NCBI GenBank assembly: GCA_034664425.1
Contig: JAXDHR010000186.1
Location: 1 to 39,675 of the forward strand
DNA: 39,675 bases
DNA from: DATBDM01 sp034664425
GTDB lineage: Bacteria; Actinomycetota; Thermoleophilia; Solirubrobacterales; Solirubrobacteraceae
Reading direction: 5' to 3'
Shown: in pieces, positions 16,606 to 25,010 of the stretch
How the letters are laid out: each line of letters starts with the position of its first letter
Position numbering within the stretch: position 1 is the stretch's first letter
Program-made: the position numbers and the translations under genes
Notes under the pieces: model-generated
Databases searched by the model: none
Told to the model about the DNA's origin: nothing
The model's input: only the letters and a program-made list of their open reading frames with translations

Positions 16606-17364
16606 CTAGGACGCGAGGCCGGCAGCGCGCCGCGCGGCCGCATGCGCGGCATCCTCGAAGCCGTCGTCGAGCGGCGCCAGGGCGTCCGGCTCGAGCCCCA
16701 GGGCGGTCGCGGCCAACCAGTCGGCGAACCAGGCGTTCTTGGGCAGCAACGGACCGTGCAGATAGGTGCCGATCACGGTGCCGTGCGGGCCGCCCCGCAC
16801 GCCCTCCTCGCCCGAGCGGCCGTCGTTGCCGTGTCCCTTGAGCACGCGGCCGAGCGCGCTCGTTCCTGCTGCCAGCCGCGTCCGGCCGCCGTGGTTCTCG
16901 AAGCCCGCGAGGACGCGCGGGCCGGGGAGGTTCGGCGACAGCTCCACCTCGATCGCCACGTTGCCGATCAGCCGCCGGCCGTCCTCGCGCACCGTCTCGA
17001 GGTCGACGAGCCCGAGGCCGGGCAGCCGCTCGGAGCCCAGCTCGTAGCCGTGGCCCAGCAGCTGGTGACCGCCGCAGACGCCGAAGATCACGGCACCGCG
17101 CGCCGCAGCGGCGTGGATCGCGTCGCGCTTGACGGTCGCGAGGTCCTCCGCGCACAGCGCCTGGTCGCGGTCCTGGCCGCCGCCGAGGTAGAAGAGGTCA
17201 TGGGCGTCGGGATCGACCGCATCGCCGAGCCCGGCGCCCGACAGCTCGAAGCCGAGCCCCCGCCATTGCATGCGCCGCTGCAGCAGCAGCAGGTTGCCGC
17301 GGTCGGCGTAGATGTTCATCAGGTCCGGGTACAGCGCGCACACGCGCAGCGTCCGCTCAGCCAC
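16606..17364 (-). CDS. gatD: Lipid II isoglutaminyl synthase, glutamine amidotransferase subunit GatD
   Basis: This 252-residue CobB/CobQ-like class I glutamine amidotransferase supplies ammonia to MurT for amidation of the alpha-carboxyl of D-Glu in lipid II. It begins with the typical 'LYPDLMNIYADRGN'. The nucleophile is Cys97 (FGVCGGHQLLG) and the catalytic His is His203 (GTYLHGPLLPKN). The length matches GatD. It is the last gene of a minus-strand operon. Its GTG start overlaps the methyltransferase stop by 8 bases. In most genomes murT and gatD are adjacent; here a methyltransferase gene lies between them. Confidence 0.93.
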   Translation of the reverse strand: MAERTLRVCALYPDLMNIYADRGNLLLLQRRMQWRGLGFELSGAGLGDAVDPDAHDLFYLGGGQDRDQALCAEDLATVKRDAIHAAAARGAVIFGVCGGHQLLGHGYELGSERLPGLGLVDLETVREDGRRLIGNVAIEVELSPNLPGPRVLAGFENHGGRTRLAAGTSALGRVLKGHGNDGRSGEEGVRGGPHGTVIGTYLHGPLLPKNAWFADWLAATALGLEPDALAPLDDGFEDAAHAAARRAAGLAS

Positions 17365-18103
17365 GGAGGATCACCACCTCCGACCCGACGTGGTCCTCGG
17401 TTTCGGCGACGTGCTCGGGCGGCTCGGCGGCCAAGCCCGCGGCGACGCCCTCGGCGGCGAGCCCGCCGGCAGTCAGCGCCGCCAGCTCGATGCGGTCGTT
17501 TTCGATCACGCGCGAGCCGTCCGGGGCGACGAGGTGGCGGGCGCGCTCGATCGTCCACGTGTCCGGGCCGAGGCGAATCGCCAGCGGCTGGGACACGAAA
17601 CGCCAGCCGCCCGCGTCGCCAACGTCCGCGGCCGGCAGCGCACCCGGCTCCTCGAAGGGCGCGGGCGTCTCCGCGAGGGCCAGTGCCACACGGCCGCCGG
17701 CAGCCAGCGCACGCCGCGCGCTGGCGAAGAAGCGGGCCCGCGCCGGGGCATCGGGCAGCAGCTGGATCGTCTGCATCGGCACGGCGATGAGCGCGAACGC
17801 CGCGCCCGGGATCACGAAGTCGCGGGCGTCGGCGTGTACGACGGAGACGTCGACGCCCGCCGACGCGGCGCGCTCACTGAGGGCGGCGAGCAGCTCCGCA
17901 TCGAGGTCGAGCGCGGTGACGCGGCGCCCGGCGCGCGCGAGCACGAGCGCGACGCGGCCGGTCCCCGCGCCGACGTCGAGCACCGGTCCGTCGGCCTCGC
18001 GCGCCAGCCGGCGCCACAACGGCAGGTCGGCGGCGTAGGTCCCGCACTCGACGTCGTGCCACATGACGGCGGGCCGGACCGGCGGGCGCGTGCTCACGCT
18101 CAC
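17357..18103 (-). CDS. Class I SAM-dependent methyltransferase between murT and gatD
   Basis: This encodes a 248-residue protein with a Rossmann-type methyltransferase domain. Motif I is 'VLDVGAGTGRVAL', the acidic residue after strand 2 is in 'VTALDLD', motif III is 'HADARDF' and motif IV is 'FALIAVPMQTIQLL'. No substrate-specific motif is recognised. The GTG start at 18103 overlaps the murT stop (GTGA) and its stop lies inside gatD, so it is translationally coupled to both. A later ATG at 18064 (MWHDVECG) is an alternative start. The position suggests action on peptidoglycan precursors or a cell-envelope lipid, but this is inference. Confidence 0.82.
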   Translation of the reverse strand: MSVSTRPPVRPAVMWHDVECGTYAADLPLWRRLAREADGPVLDVGAGTGRVALVLARAGRRVTALDLDAELLAALSERAASAGVDVSVVHADARDFVIPGAAFALIAVPMQTIQLLPDAPARARFFASARRALAAGGRVALALAETPAPFEEPGALPAADVGDAGGWRFVSQPLAIRLGPDTWTIERARHLVAPDGSRVIENDRIELAALTAGGLAAEGVAAGLAAEPPEHVAETEDHVGSEVVILRG

Positions 18104-19485
18104 CGCCAGTAGGCCTCGACCTGGCCGCGGCGGGTCAGGAGGTCGCGCAGCTCGAGCAGCGCCGTGTAGGTCGGGATCGCGTAGAGCGGCCCGGCCCGCC
18201 CGCCGTCGCCGTCCGCGAGTGCGGCGTCGAGCCCCGCCTCGATCTCCTCGATCACGGCCAGCCGGTCAGCGGGCACCCCTGCGTACTTGAGCCGCAGCGC
18301 GAGCTCGGCCGCGCGCGTGCCCGAGCAGGTCATCCGGCGCAGGTGCGGCGCGATCACCTCCCAATCGGCGTCCCACACCCACGAGATGTCGCGCCCGTCG
18401 GCGGTCCGGTCGTTGAGCATCCCGAAGAGGTCGAGCTGCTCGCCCACGAGCGCGAGCGTACGCAGCACCTCGTTGGCCCCGGCCGGGTTCTTGACCAGCA
18501 GGATCGAGGTCGGACGCCCGCCCAGGTCGAGCGTCTCCGCGCGGCCGAAGGCCGGCTCCACCGCCGCCAGGCCGGCGACGACGTCGTCGATTCCGGCGCC
18601 GAGCGCGAGCGTCAGGGCCGCTGCGCCGAGCGCGTTGTAGACGTTGTAGAGGCCCGGCAGCGGCAGTTCGATCCGCCGCTCGCCGCCGCCGGCGTGCAGC
18701 GTGAACGCCGACGCGGTGATCCCGCGCAGCTCGACCGCGGTCGCGCGCACGGAGGGCTCGGGGCGGTGCGCGCCGCAGTTCGGGCAACGGTAGTGGCCGA
18801 GGTGGGCGAGGTAGGCGGCGTCGTAGTGGTAGGCGTGCCCGCAGCGCCGGCAGTGCTTGGAGTCCGAGGCGTGCTGGAGCTCGGGCAGCGCCAGCGCCTC
18901 GTCGTCGACGCCGTAGTAGACCGGCAGCGCGCTGCGGCCGAGGTCGGCGATCACGGGATCGTCGGCGTTGAGGACGAGCGCCGTCGCGGGGTCGCGGGCG
19001 GCGACGATGCCCGCCCAGCGGTCGGCGATCGTCTCGAGCTCGCCGTAGCGGTCGAGCTGGTCGCGGAAGAGGTTGCCGAGCAGCAGCGCGCGCGGATGGA
19101 GCTCCTCGACCACAGGGCCGAGCCAGAACTCGTCGACCTCGAACAGCCCCAGGTCGCCCTCGAGCTCCCGGCCGCCGTTGCGCGCTGCCCCGGCGAGCGC
19201 GGCGGCCACGCCGCCCGCCATGTTGGCGCCGGCGCGGTTGTGGACGAGCGTGGTGCCTGTCCGCCCCATGATCGCCGCGACCATGGCGGCGGTCGTGGTC
19301 TTGCCGTTGGTGGCCGAGATCACGACCGACCCGCGCTCGAGCCGTGCCGCGAGCTGCCCGATCGCGTGCGGCTCCACCTGCGTGAGGATCTTGCCGGGCA
19401 GCGAGGTCCCGCCGCGCCCGGCGCGCCGCAGGACCGCGCCGGCCGCGCGGGCGGCGAGCAGGCCGCCGGCGAGCTTGGCGCTCAT
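18100..19485 (-). CDS. murT: Lipid II isoglutaminyl synthase subunit MurT
   Basis: This 461-residue Mur-ligase-like protein, together with GatD, converts the D-Glu of lipid II to D-isoglutamine. The ATP-binding 'SATNGKTT' lies near 57-64. A Mur ligase centre contains a four-cysteine zinc ribbon (Cys212, 215, 234, 237; CRRC and CPNC), which is typical of MurT. The C-terminal DUF1727 domain includes 'LVKNPAGANEVLRTL' and 'WVWDADWE'. The ATG overlaps the stop of the upstream lipid-kinase gene by 4 bases. This amidation is common in Gram-positive bacteria and affects cross-linking and lysozyme resistance (established). Confidence 0.95.
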   Translation of the reverse strand: MSAKLAGGLLAARAAGAVLRRAGRGGTSLPGKILTQVEPHAIGQLAARLERGSVVISATNGKTTTAAMVAAIMGRTGTTLVHNRAGANMAGGVAAALAGAARNGGRELEGDLGLFEVDEFWLGPVVEELHPRALLLGNLFRDQLDRYGELETIADRWAGIVAARDPATALVLNADDPVIADLGRSALPVYYGVDDEALALPELQHASDSKHCRRCGHAYHYDAAYLAHLGHYRCPNCGAHRPEPSVRATAVELRGITASAFTLHAGGGERRIELPLPGLYNVYNALGAAALTLALGAGIDDVVAGLAAVEPAFGRAETLDLGGRPTSILLVKNPAGANEVLRTLALVGEQLDLFGMLNDRTADGRDISWVWDADWEVIAPHLRRMTCSGTRAAELALRLKYAGVPADRLAVIEEIEAGLDAALADGDGGRAGPLYAIPTYTALLELRDLLTRRGQVEAYWR

Positions 19486-20354
19486 GGTGCGAGCACCCGC
19501 AGCGCGCCCGGCTTCACGCGCACCGTCGTCGGCAGCTCGGCGATCGGGTCGCCGTCGGCGTAGGCCGTGTAGGGCCGGTCGGCGGAGAAGCTGACGCTGC
19601 GCCCGCGCAGGATGTGGAAGCCCGGCTCGGAGGTGTGCGTGCCGCGGAACACCCGCCCGAGGTTGAGCAGGAAGCGGTACCGCGGCCGGTGCTCCGAAAG
19701 CACGACGTCGAGCAGCCCGTCCTCGAGCGAGGCGTCCGGCACCAGCCACATCCCGCCGCCGAAGACGCCCGAGTTGGCCACGGCCACCGAGTACCCGGAG
19801 AACGTGTGGCGCTCCCCGTCGACGGTGACCTCCCAGCCCGCTGGGCGCCAGCGGCGCAGGACGCGCAGCGTGCCGTAGAGGTACACGAGGTTGCCGAGCG
19901 GCAACCGCGTGGAGTTCGCGATCTCCTGCACGTCGGAGTCCAGCCCGGCGGAGAGGATCCCGACGTAGCAGCGCCCTTCGGCCTCGGCGACGTCGACGCG
20001 CCGCTCGCGTCCGCTCGCGATCAGCTCGCAGGCGACGACCGGATCGGCGCCGATGCCGAGCTTGCGCGCGAAGTCGTTGCCACGGCCGCCCGGCAGCACC
20101 GCGAGCACGCCGTCGGAGCCCTGCAGCTCGCCCGCAACCGCGCCGGTCAGCCCGTCGCCGCCCATCGCGGCGGCGATCTCGCCGCCGTCGCGGGCGCGCC
20201 GCGCGAGCTCGCGGGCGTGGTCGATCGACGTGGTGCGGTCGACCCGGAAGGCGATGCCCTGGCCGCGCAGGGCGGCCTCGACGGCGGGCAGCAGCCGCGC
20301 GGCACGGCCGCCGCCGGCGCTGGGATTGACGATCAGGCGGACCGGGGGCTGCAT
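19482..20354 (-). CDS. Diacylglycerol kinase/YegS-like lipid kinase
   Basis: This encodes a 290-residue member of the DAGK catalytic family. 'LIVNPSAGGG' at the N-terminus and 'MGGDGLTG' (GGDG at 65-68) form the nucleotide-binding site, followed by 'LPGGRGNDFARKLG'. The C-terminal half has the beta-sandwich region with 'ANSGVFGGGMWLVPDA' and 'YTAYADGDPI', as in YegS and M. tuberculosis Rv2252. The protein likely phosphorylates a lipid such as diacylglycerol. Its substrate cannot be fixed from sequence. It sits upstream of and overlaps murT, so lipid turnover may be coordinated with lipid II modification. Confidence 0.9.
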   Translation of the reverse strand: MQPPVRLIVNPSAGGGRAARLLPAVEAALRGQGIAFRVDRTTSIDHARELARRARDGGEIAAAMGGDGLTGAVAGELQGSDGVLAVLPGGRGNDFARKLGIGADPVVACELIASGRERRVDVAEAEGRCYVGILSAGLDSDVQEIANSTRLPLGNLVYLYGTLRVLRRWRPAGWEVTVDGERHTFSGYSVAVANSGVFGGGMWLVPDASLEDGLLDVVLSEHRPRYRFLLNLGRVFRGTHTSEPGFHILRGRSVSFSADRPYTAYADGDPIAELPTTVRVKPGALRVLAP

Positions 20355-20381
20355 GCGAGCCGAGGAGGCTAGACGGCGCGG

Positions 20382-21179
20382 CTAGATCAGCGCGAGCGCC
20401 GCGAGCGAGTCGGCCACCAGCTGCGGCCGCATGCCGGGCGCCATCGCCTCGGCCTCGGCCCGGCTGGCGCCGCCCGTGAGCACGAGCGCGGCGTCGAGTC
20501 CGGCAGCGCGCGCGCCGGCGACGTCGACCTCGATCCGGTCGCCGACGGCCAGCACCCGTCCGGCCACGCCGTCGACCGCGGCCGCGTACATCGCCGGTCC
20601 GGGCTTGCCGACGACCAGATCCGCGCGGCGACCCGCCGCGGCCTCGACCGCGGCGAGGATCGCGCCCGAGCCGGGCCAAGGGCCGTCGGGCATCGGGAAC
20701 GTCGCGTCGCGCGTGGCGCCGATCAGCTCGGCGCCGCGCAGCACCGCCTGGGTCGCGGTCCGCAGCTCGTCGTAGTCGACCGCGTCGTGCTCGGCGACGA
20801 TGACCACGTCGGCGCGGGCGGCGAAGGGCGTGCGGTTGACGACCCGCAGCCCGGCGGTGGCGACGTGGTCGACGAGCGCGCGCGCTCCGACCACGAACGC
20901 CGTGCCGCCGTCGCGCTCCGCCAGCCGGCGCTGCAGCGCCGCGCCGACGCTCACGACCTCGCCGACGTTCGCGCGGAAGCCGAGCCGCCAGAGCTTGCGG
21001 ACGATCTCCTCGGGGCTGTGGCGGACGTCGTTGGTGAGGAAGCGGACGGTCAACGACGCCTCACGGATCGCGTCGACAGCGCCCGGCGCGCCCGCGCACG
21101 GCTCGTCGCCGACCCACAGCGTGCCGTCGAGGTCGATCAGCACGGCGGCGTAGCGCGAGAGCGCGGGGGAGAGGGGCAC
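20382..21179 (-). CDS. HAD-IIA family phosphatase (NagD-like)
   Basis: This encodes a 265-residue haloacid dehalogenase hydrolase. Motif I is 'LIDLDGTLW' with nucleophile Asp16. Motif II is in 'RFLTNDVRHSPEEI'. A type IIA cap is followed by the lysine motif 'VGKPGPAMY' and motif IV 'VLAVGDRIEVDVAGA'. NagD-like enzymes dephosphorylate nucleotides or sugar phosphates such as glycerol phosphate. I chose GTG 21179 because GATAAT on this strand lies 7 bases upstream and covers the in-frame ATG at 21188; ATGs at 21188 and 21194 remain alternatives. It heads the lipid-kinase, murT, methyltransferase and gatD gene string, 27 bases before the kinase. Confidence 0.88.
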   Translation of the reverse strand: MPLSPALSRYAAVLIDLDGTLWVGDEPCAGAPGAVDAIREASLTVRFLTNDVRHSPEEIVRKLWRLGFRANVGEVVSVGAALQRRLAERDGGTAFVVGARALVDHVATAGLRVVNRTPFAARADVVIVAEHDAVDYDELRTATQAVLRGAELIGATRDATFPMPDGPWPGSGAILAAVEAAAGRRADLVVGKPGPAMYAAAVDGVAGRVLAVGDRIEVDVAGARAAGLDAALVLTGGASRAEAEAMAPGMRPQLVADSLAALALI

Positions 21180-21186
21180 GCTTCGC

Positions 21187-21194
21187 ATTATCAT
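21187..21194. promoter_or_regulatory. Fully overlapping divergent -10 elements
   Basis: TATCAT (21189-21194) on the plus strand ends 8 bases before the cyclophilin ATG. GATAAT (complement of 21187-21192) on the minus strand ends 7 bases before GTG 21179 of the HAD gene. The two hexamers share four base pairs, so the promoters should exclude one another. Confidence 0.4.
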
Positions 21195-21202
21195 CGCCGG
21201 GC

Positions 21203-21898
21203 ATGCCACGCCCCCTCCCGCCGCTCGCCCTCGTCTGCGCTGCGGCGCTCGGCCTCGGCGCGTGCGGCGGGTCCTCGGACGGCTCAGGCGGCGCAGCGGC
21301 GACGCCCGCACCCAGCAGGACGGCCGCGGCGGGCCTGCCCGAGGGCTGTAGGTCGGTCGCGCAGCCCCGGCCCAAGCCGGACCGCAAGCTGCCCAGGCCC
21401 AAGCTGGTGCTGTCACCGTCGAAGACCTACGTGGCGACGATCGCGACGAGCTGCGGGAGCTTCGAGATCACGCTCGACGTCAAGGACTCGCCGCGCACGA
21501 GCGCCTCGTTCGCCTCGCTCGCCGGCAAGCGCTTCTACGACGCGACGACGTTCCACCGCGTGGTTCCCGGCTTCGTCATCCAGGGTGGCGACCCGAAGGG
21601 CGACGGCAGCGGCGGCCCGGGCTACAAGGTCGTCGAGGCGCCGCCCAGGAACGTCCGCTACACGCCCGGCGTGGTCGCGATGGCCAAGACGCAGTTCGAG
21701 GCGTCCGGCACCTCCGGCAGCCAGTTCTTCGTCGTCACCGGCACGAAGTACCAGTTCGCCCCCGAGTACGCCGTGCTCGGCAAGGTGTCCGGCGGCCGGC
21801 AGACCGTCGACCGGATCGCGGCCGTCGACGCGAACCCGCAGAGCGGCGCGCCGGTCAGCCCGATCGTGATCGACTCCGTCCGGGTCGCCGCGAAGTAG
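21203..21898 (+). CDS. Cyclophilin-type peptidyl-prolyl isomerase lipoprotein
   Basis: This encodes a 231-residue secreted PPIase. A lipoprotein signal peptide ends at Cys21 (lipobox LGAC). A Ser/Gly/Ala/Pro-rich linker follows, then a cyclophilin domain from about 75. Family motifs are 'YDATTFHRVVPGFVIQGGDP' with the catalytic Arg and Gln-Gly region, 'GVVAMAK', and 'GTSGSQFFVVTG'. It would assist folding of exported proteins at the outer face of the membrane. It stands alone, divergent from the HAD gene and convergent with a small membrane-protein gene. Confidence 0.92.
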   Translation: MPRPLPPLALVCAAALGLGACGGSSDGSGGAAATPAPSRTAAAGLPEGCRSVAQPRPKPDRKLPRPKLVLSPSKTYVATIATSCGSFEITLDVKDSPRTSASFASLAGKRFYDATTFHRVVPGFVIQGGDPKGDGSGGPGYKVVEAPPRNVRYTPGVVAMAKTQFEASGTSGSQFFVVTGTKYQFAPEYAVLGKVSGGRQTVDRIAAVDANPQSGAPVSPIVIDSVRVAAK

Positions 21899-21910
21899 CG
21901 CCCATCGGGC

Positions 21911-22300
21911 TCAGCCCGGCCCGAGCCCGAGCAGGTCGAGGCCCACGCCGAAGGCGAGCGCGAGCTCCCCGGCGAGCGTCACGAGCAGCCAGAGGACGGC
22001 GTCGGCGAGCCCGTCGACACGGGCGAGCAGGGCGGAGGCGAGGGCTGGGATCAGCAGCACCGCTGCCGGGACCGCGACGGCGGCGGCCGGCGAGAGGTCG
22101 CTGAGGTCGCCGTTCACCTGCAGGAGCGCGAGCGCGGCGGCGGCGCCGAGCACCGGCAGCAGGATCCGCAGGACCCACACCGTCGCGCTCCGGCGGCGCC
22201 GCCGCCGATCCGCCGCACGCTGCCGCGCCATGGCACGCTCACGCACTCGCGCCTCCGCGTGCTCCACGGCCTCCCAGCCTCGTGCCGGCGGACCATCCAT
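21911..22300 (-). CDS. Small hypothetical membrane protein (three predicted helices)
   Basis: This encodes a 129-residue protein I do not recognise. The first 40 residues are charged, ending in a run of arginines. Three hydrophobic segments follow at about 41-62 (VWVLRILLPVLG), 72-92 (a Val/Ala/Pro-rich stretch) and 98-122 (AVLWLLVTLAGEL). The basic region places the N-terminus in the cytoplasm. I chose ATG 22300; an in-frame ATG further in (MARQRAADRR) is an alternative. The protein converges on the cyclophilin gene and diverges from the DUF72 gene. Coding potential is moderate. Confidence 0.6.
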   Translation of the reverse strand: MDGPPARGWEAVEHAEARVRERAMARQRAADRRRRRRSATVWVLRILLPVLGAAAALALLQVNGDLSDLSPAAAVAVPAAVLLIPALASALLARVDGLADAVLWLLVTLAGELALAFGVGLDLLGLGPG

Positions 22301-22387
22301 CGCTGCCCGCTGGTTTCGACGGCTGCGCCCGGCGCCCTGCGTCGACCGGCGCGTTGGTTCCTGTCCGGACACGGGCACGCTCACCGC

Positions 22388-23272
22388 ATGTCGGGGAGGA
22401 TCCGCGTCGGGACGTCGAGCTGGGCCGATCCAGGCTTCGTCGAGGAGTGGTACCCGCCGGGCCTGCCTGCCCACGAGCGGCTGGCCTGGTACGCGGAGCA
22501 CTTCGACACGGTCGAGGTCAACTCGACGTTCTACGCGGTTCCGGGCGAGCCGCAGGTCCGCGGCTGGGCGGAGCGCACGCCCGACGGCTTCGCGTTCGAC
22601 GTCAAGCTGCATCGGTTGCTCTCGCGTCACGCGGCGGGGCTGGACTCGCTGCCCGTCGACCTGCGCGAGGGCGCGACGCTGCGGGGACGCGGCCAGGGGC
22701 GCGTCGTAGTCGACCGCGACATCGAGTCGGCGCTCGTGGAGCGGACGGCCGCCGCGCTCGAGCCGCTGCAGGCCGCGGGCAAGCTGCGCGCGCTGCTGCT
22801 GCAGCTCTCGCCGGCGTTCGCCCCGGAGGCGCACCGGCTCGAGGAGCTCGAGCCGCTGCTGGGCGACCTCGGTGGCCTCGCGCCGGTGGCGATCGAGCTG
22901 CGCCACCGCGCCTGGCTCAAGCCCGACCGCATCGAGGCGACGCTCGGCTGGTACGAGCGCGCCGGCGCGGTGTGGGTGGCCGTCGACGCTCCGCAGGGCG
23001 CCTCGCCGACGATGATGCCGCCCGTCGACACGGTCACCCGCGGCGAGCTGGCCTACCTGCGCGCCCACGGCCGCAACGCCGAGGGCTACGCCCGCGGCCG
23101 CTCGGTCCCCGAGCGCTTCGCGCACCGCTACTCGGACGCGGAGCTCGAGGAGATCGCCGGGCGTGCCCGCGCGCTGGCCGAGGACGCCCGAGAGGTCCAC
23201 GTCGCGTTCAACAACAACCGCGGTGACGACGCTCCGGTCGCCGCGGCGCGGTTCGGTGAGCTGGTCGGCTGA
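22388..23272 (+). CDS. DUF72 domain-containing protein
   Basis: This encodes a 294-residue TIM-barrel-like protein of the DUF72 (YecE) family. It starts with the characteristic 'IRVGTSSWADPGF' and continues with 'EWYPPGLPAHERLAWYAEHF', 'VEVNSTFY' and 'FAFDVKLHRLLSRH'. Near the C-terminus 'REVHVAFNNNRGDDA' matches the family end motif. The biochemical function of DUF72 is not established. ATG 22388 begins exactly at the domain. A 10-bp palindrome TGTCCGGACA (22362-22371) lies 16 bases upstream. Confidence 0.9.
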   Translation: MSGRIRVGTSSWADPGFVEEWYPPGLPAHERLAWYAEHFDTVEVNSTFYAVPGEPQVRGWAERTPDGFAFDVKLHRLLSRHAAGLDSLPVDLREGATLRGRGQGRVVVDRDIESALVERTAAALEPLQAAGKLRALLLQLSPAFAPEAHRLEELEPLLGDLGGLAPVAIELRHRAWLKPDRIEATLGWYERAGAVWVAVDAPQGASPTMMPPVDTVTRGELAYLRAHGRNAEGYARGRSVPERFAHRYSDAELEEIAGRARALAEDAREVHVAFNNNRGDDAPVAAARFGELVG

Positions 23273-23276
23273 GCCG

Positions 23277-23927
23277 CTACTTCGACCGGCGCGCGGCCCG
23301 GCCCGAGCCGAGCGCGCTCGACCGCTGCTCGGCCGCCTTCGCGCGCGCCGCGCTCTGGCGCCGCCGCCCGAAGAAGGCGAGCACGCCGATCACGATCGCG
23401 ACGAGCACGAGGCCCCAGAAGATCGAGATGATCGGGTTGATGCCGCCGAAGGGCAGCGCGATGAGCTGGACGATGCCCCACCCGATGGCGAGCAGCGCGA
23501 CGACGATCGCGATCAACAGCAGCACGCCGCCGACGCGGCGCGCGGCGCCGGCGCTCTGGGGCGGCGCGATCAGGCCCATCAGACGCAGGATCAGCAGCTG
23601 GCGGTTGGAGGGCGCCTCCTGACCGAGCCGCTCGGCGGCCGCCTTGAGGTCGTCGGGCCGGCGCTCGGCGAGCGCCAGCGACGCCTCGGCCATGCGCCGC
23701 AGTTGCAGGCGCTCCTGCGGGCGGGCGGCGGCGATCGCGGCGCGGAAGTGCTCGCGCGAGCGCGCGGCGTCCATCCGCTCGGCGGCCCGGGCTCCGAGAA
23801 TGGCCTGCGCGGCGGCGCGGAAGCGGGTCTCGGCGAGGAGCTCCTCGTCGGAGCGGTTCTCGAGCTGCTGCATGGCAGCGAGGGCCGACTTCTGTTCGAT
23901 GCGGATCTGACGCTGCTTGGGCGGCAT
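23277..23927 (-). CDS. Hypothetical protein with helical N-terminus and two membrane segments
   Basis: This encodes a 216-residue protein with no recognised family. Residues 1-120 are strongly helical and charged, with several Ala/Arg/Glu repeats that could form helical hairpins. Two membrane helices follow at about 132-156 and 163-187, and the tail is basic (RRRQSAARAKAAEQ). The N-terminal domain is therefore probably cytoplasmic. The gene follows the enolase-superfamily gene by 14 bases on the same strand. A TAGACT hexamer that includes the stop codon of that gene lies 11 bases before ATG 23927, so it may also have its own promoter. Confidence 0.65.
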   Translation of the reverse strand: MPPKQRQIRIEQKSALAAMQQLENRSDEELLAETRFRAAAQAILGARAAERMDAARSREHFRAAIAAARPQERLQLRRMAEASLALAERRPDDLKAAAERLGQEAPSNRQLLILRLMGLIAPPQSAGAARRVGGVLLLIAIVVALLAIGWGIVQLIALPFGGINPIISIFWGLVLVAIVIGVLAFFGRRRQSAARAKAAEQRSSALGSGRAARRSK

Positions 23928-23941
23928 GGTTGAGGACCAGT

Positions 23942-25000
23942 CTAGATACGGCGACGGAACCCTGTGGCCGCGGGCGCCGGGTCGAGCGGACTGGCCGGAA
24001 GGCCCGGCTCGGGCTCGAGGGCGTCGTAGCCGCCTGGGGCGATGTCGTTGGGCCCGTCGGGGTGGAAGAGCGCCGCCAGCAGCTGGATCTGACCGCGCCC
24101 GGCGCCGAGCTCGTACTGGCCGCCGCCGTAGGCGCCCATGCCGCGCCCGGCGCAGAAGTCGTAGGCCTCCAACAGCGCCCGGACGCTGCCGAAGCGCGAC
24201 GGCTTGAGGTTGACCGTACGCGGGAGCACCCGTCGCGACAGGATGTCGGGCACGGAGTGGATCGGCGCGTCCCAGGTGATGCGATCCTCGAACGGGGCGA
24301 GCGCCGCGCGGGCGCCGGCGTCCTCGAGATCGGGGTCCTCCAGCCACGCGTCGGGGAACGCCTCCGCGACGCGGCGGTAGAGCCCGGGGTCGGTCGGGGT
24401 GTCGACGCGCGTGCCCTTGTAGGCGCCCTTGAAGTCGATCGAGTCGACCGCGCCCGTCTCGACCAGCGCCGCGATCAGCGCGTCGTCCCAGTCCGGCGTC
24501 GCGTCGAGCTTGAAGCGCAGCTCGGGGTAGCGCTCGAGCCGCCGCGCGACGGGCGCGATCGTCGCCGGCTCGCCCATCCGCGAGGACACGACGAAGCGGA
24601 CGGGCCGCGGCTCACGCCCCAGCACGTCGGCGAGCGAGCGACCGGCCTGGCGCAGCGCGAGATCGAGCGCCGCGCTCTCGTAGCCCCAGCGGCGGTAGTT
24701 GCGGTAGACCGGGAACGCGGGCTCGCCGGCGGGGAACAGGTCGATCGATCCGAGCTGCTCGGAGAAGCCGTCGAGCGTCCACGTGCCCGCCAGCGGCAGC
24801 TCGGCGCCGCGCTCCAGCGCGATCCGGTGCTCGTCGGCCTCGTAGGTCACGTCCTCCCCGACGCCCTCGTCGCCCGCGCCGCGCAGGTGGATCACCGAGC
24901 TCAGCCGCTCGAAGCCGCTCGAGACGACCCGCGAGAGGCCCTCGAGCTCGTAGTCGTCGACCGTCAGCGCCAGCTCGGCCACCCGTTCGTAGGTTCCCAT
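23942..25000 (-). CDS. Enolase-superfamily protein (o-succinylbenzoate synthase/MLE-like)
   Basis: This encodes a 352-residue divergent enolase-superfamily protein. The barrel shows the expected order: a lysine in 'FKLDATPDW' (Lys164), a metal Asp in 'SIDFKGAY' (Asp189), 'WLEDPDLED' with Glu221, 'ITWDAPIHS' with Asp244, and a second lysine in 'VNLKPSRFGS' (Lys266). These fit the two acid/base lysines and three carboxylate metal ligands of the OSBS/muconate-lactonising group. The reaction is unknown, and no menaquinone or aromatic-degradation genes lie nearby. The ATG lies 10 bases after a TAGGCT hexamer. Confidence 0.75.
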   Translation of the reverse strand: MGTYERVAELALTVDDYELEGLSRVVSSGFERLSSVIHLRGAGDEGVGEDVTYEADEHRIALERGAELPLAGTWTLDGFSEQLGSIDLFPAGEPAFPVYRNYRRWGYESAALDLALRQAGRSLADVLGREPRPVRFVVSSRMGEPATIAPVARRLERYPELRFKLDATPDWDDALIAALVETGAVDSIDFKGAYKGTRVDTPTDPGLYRRVAEAFPDAWLEDPDLEDAGARAALAPFEDRITWDAPIHSVPDILSRRVLPRTVNLKPSRFGSVRALLEAYDFCAGRGMGAYGGGQYELGAGRGQIQLLAALFHPDGPNDIAPGGYDALEPEPGLPASPLDPAPAATGFRRRI

Positions 25001-25010
25001 GGTGCGCGGC

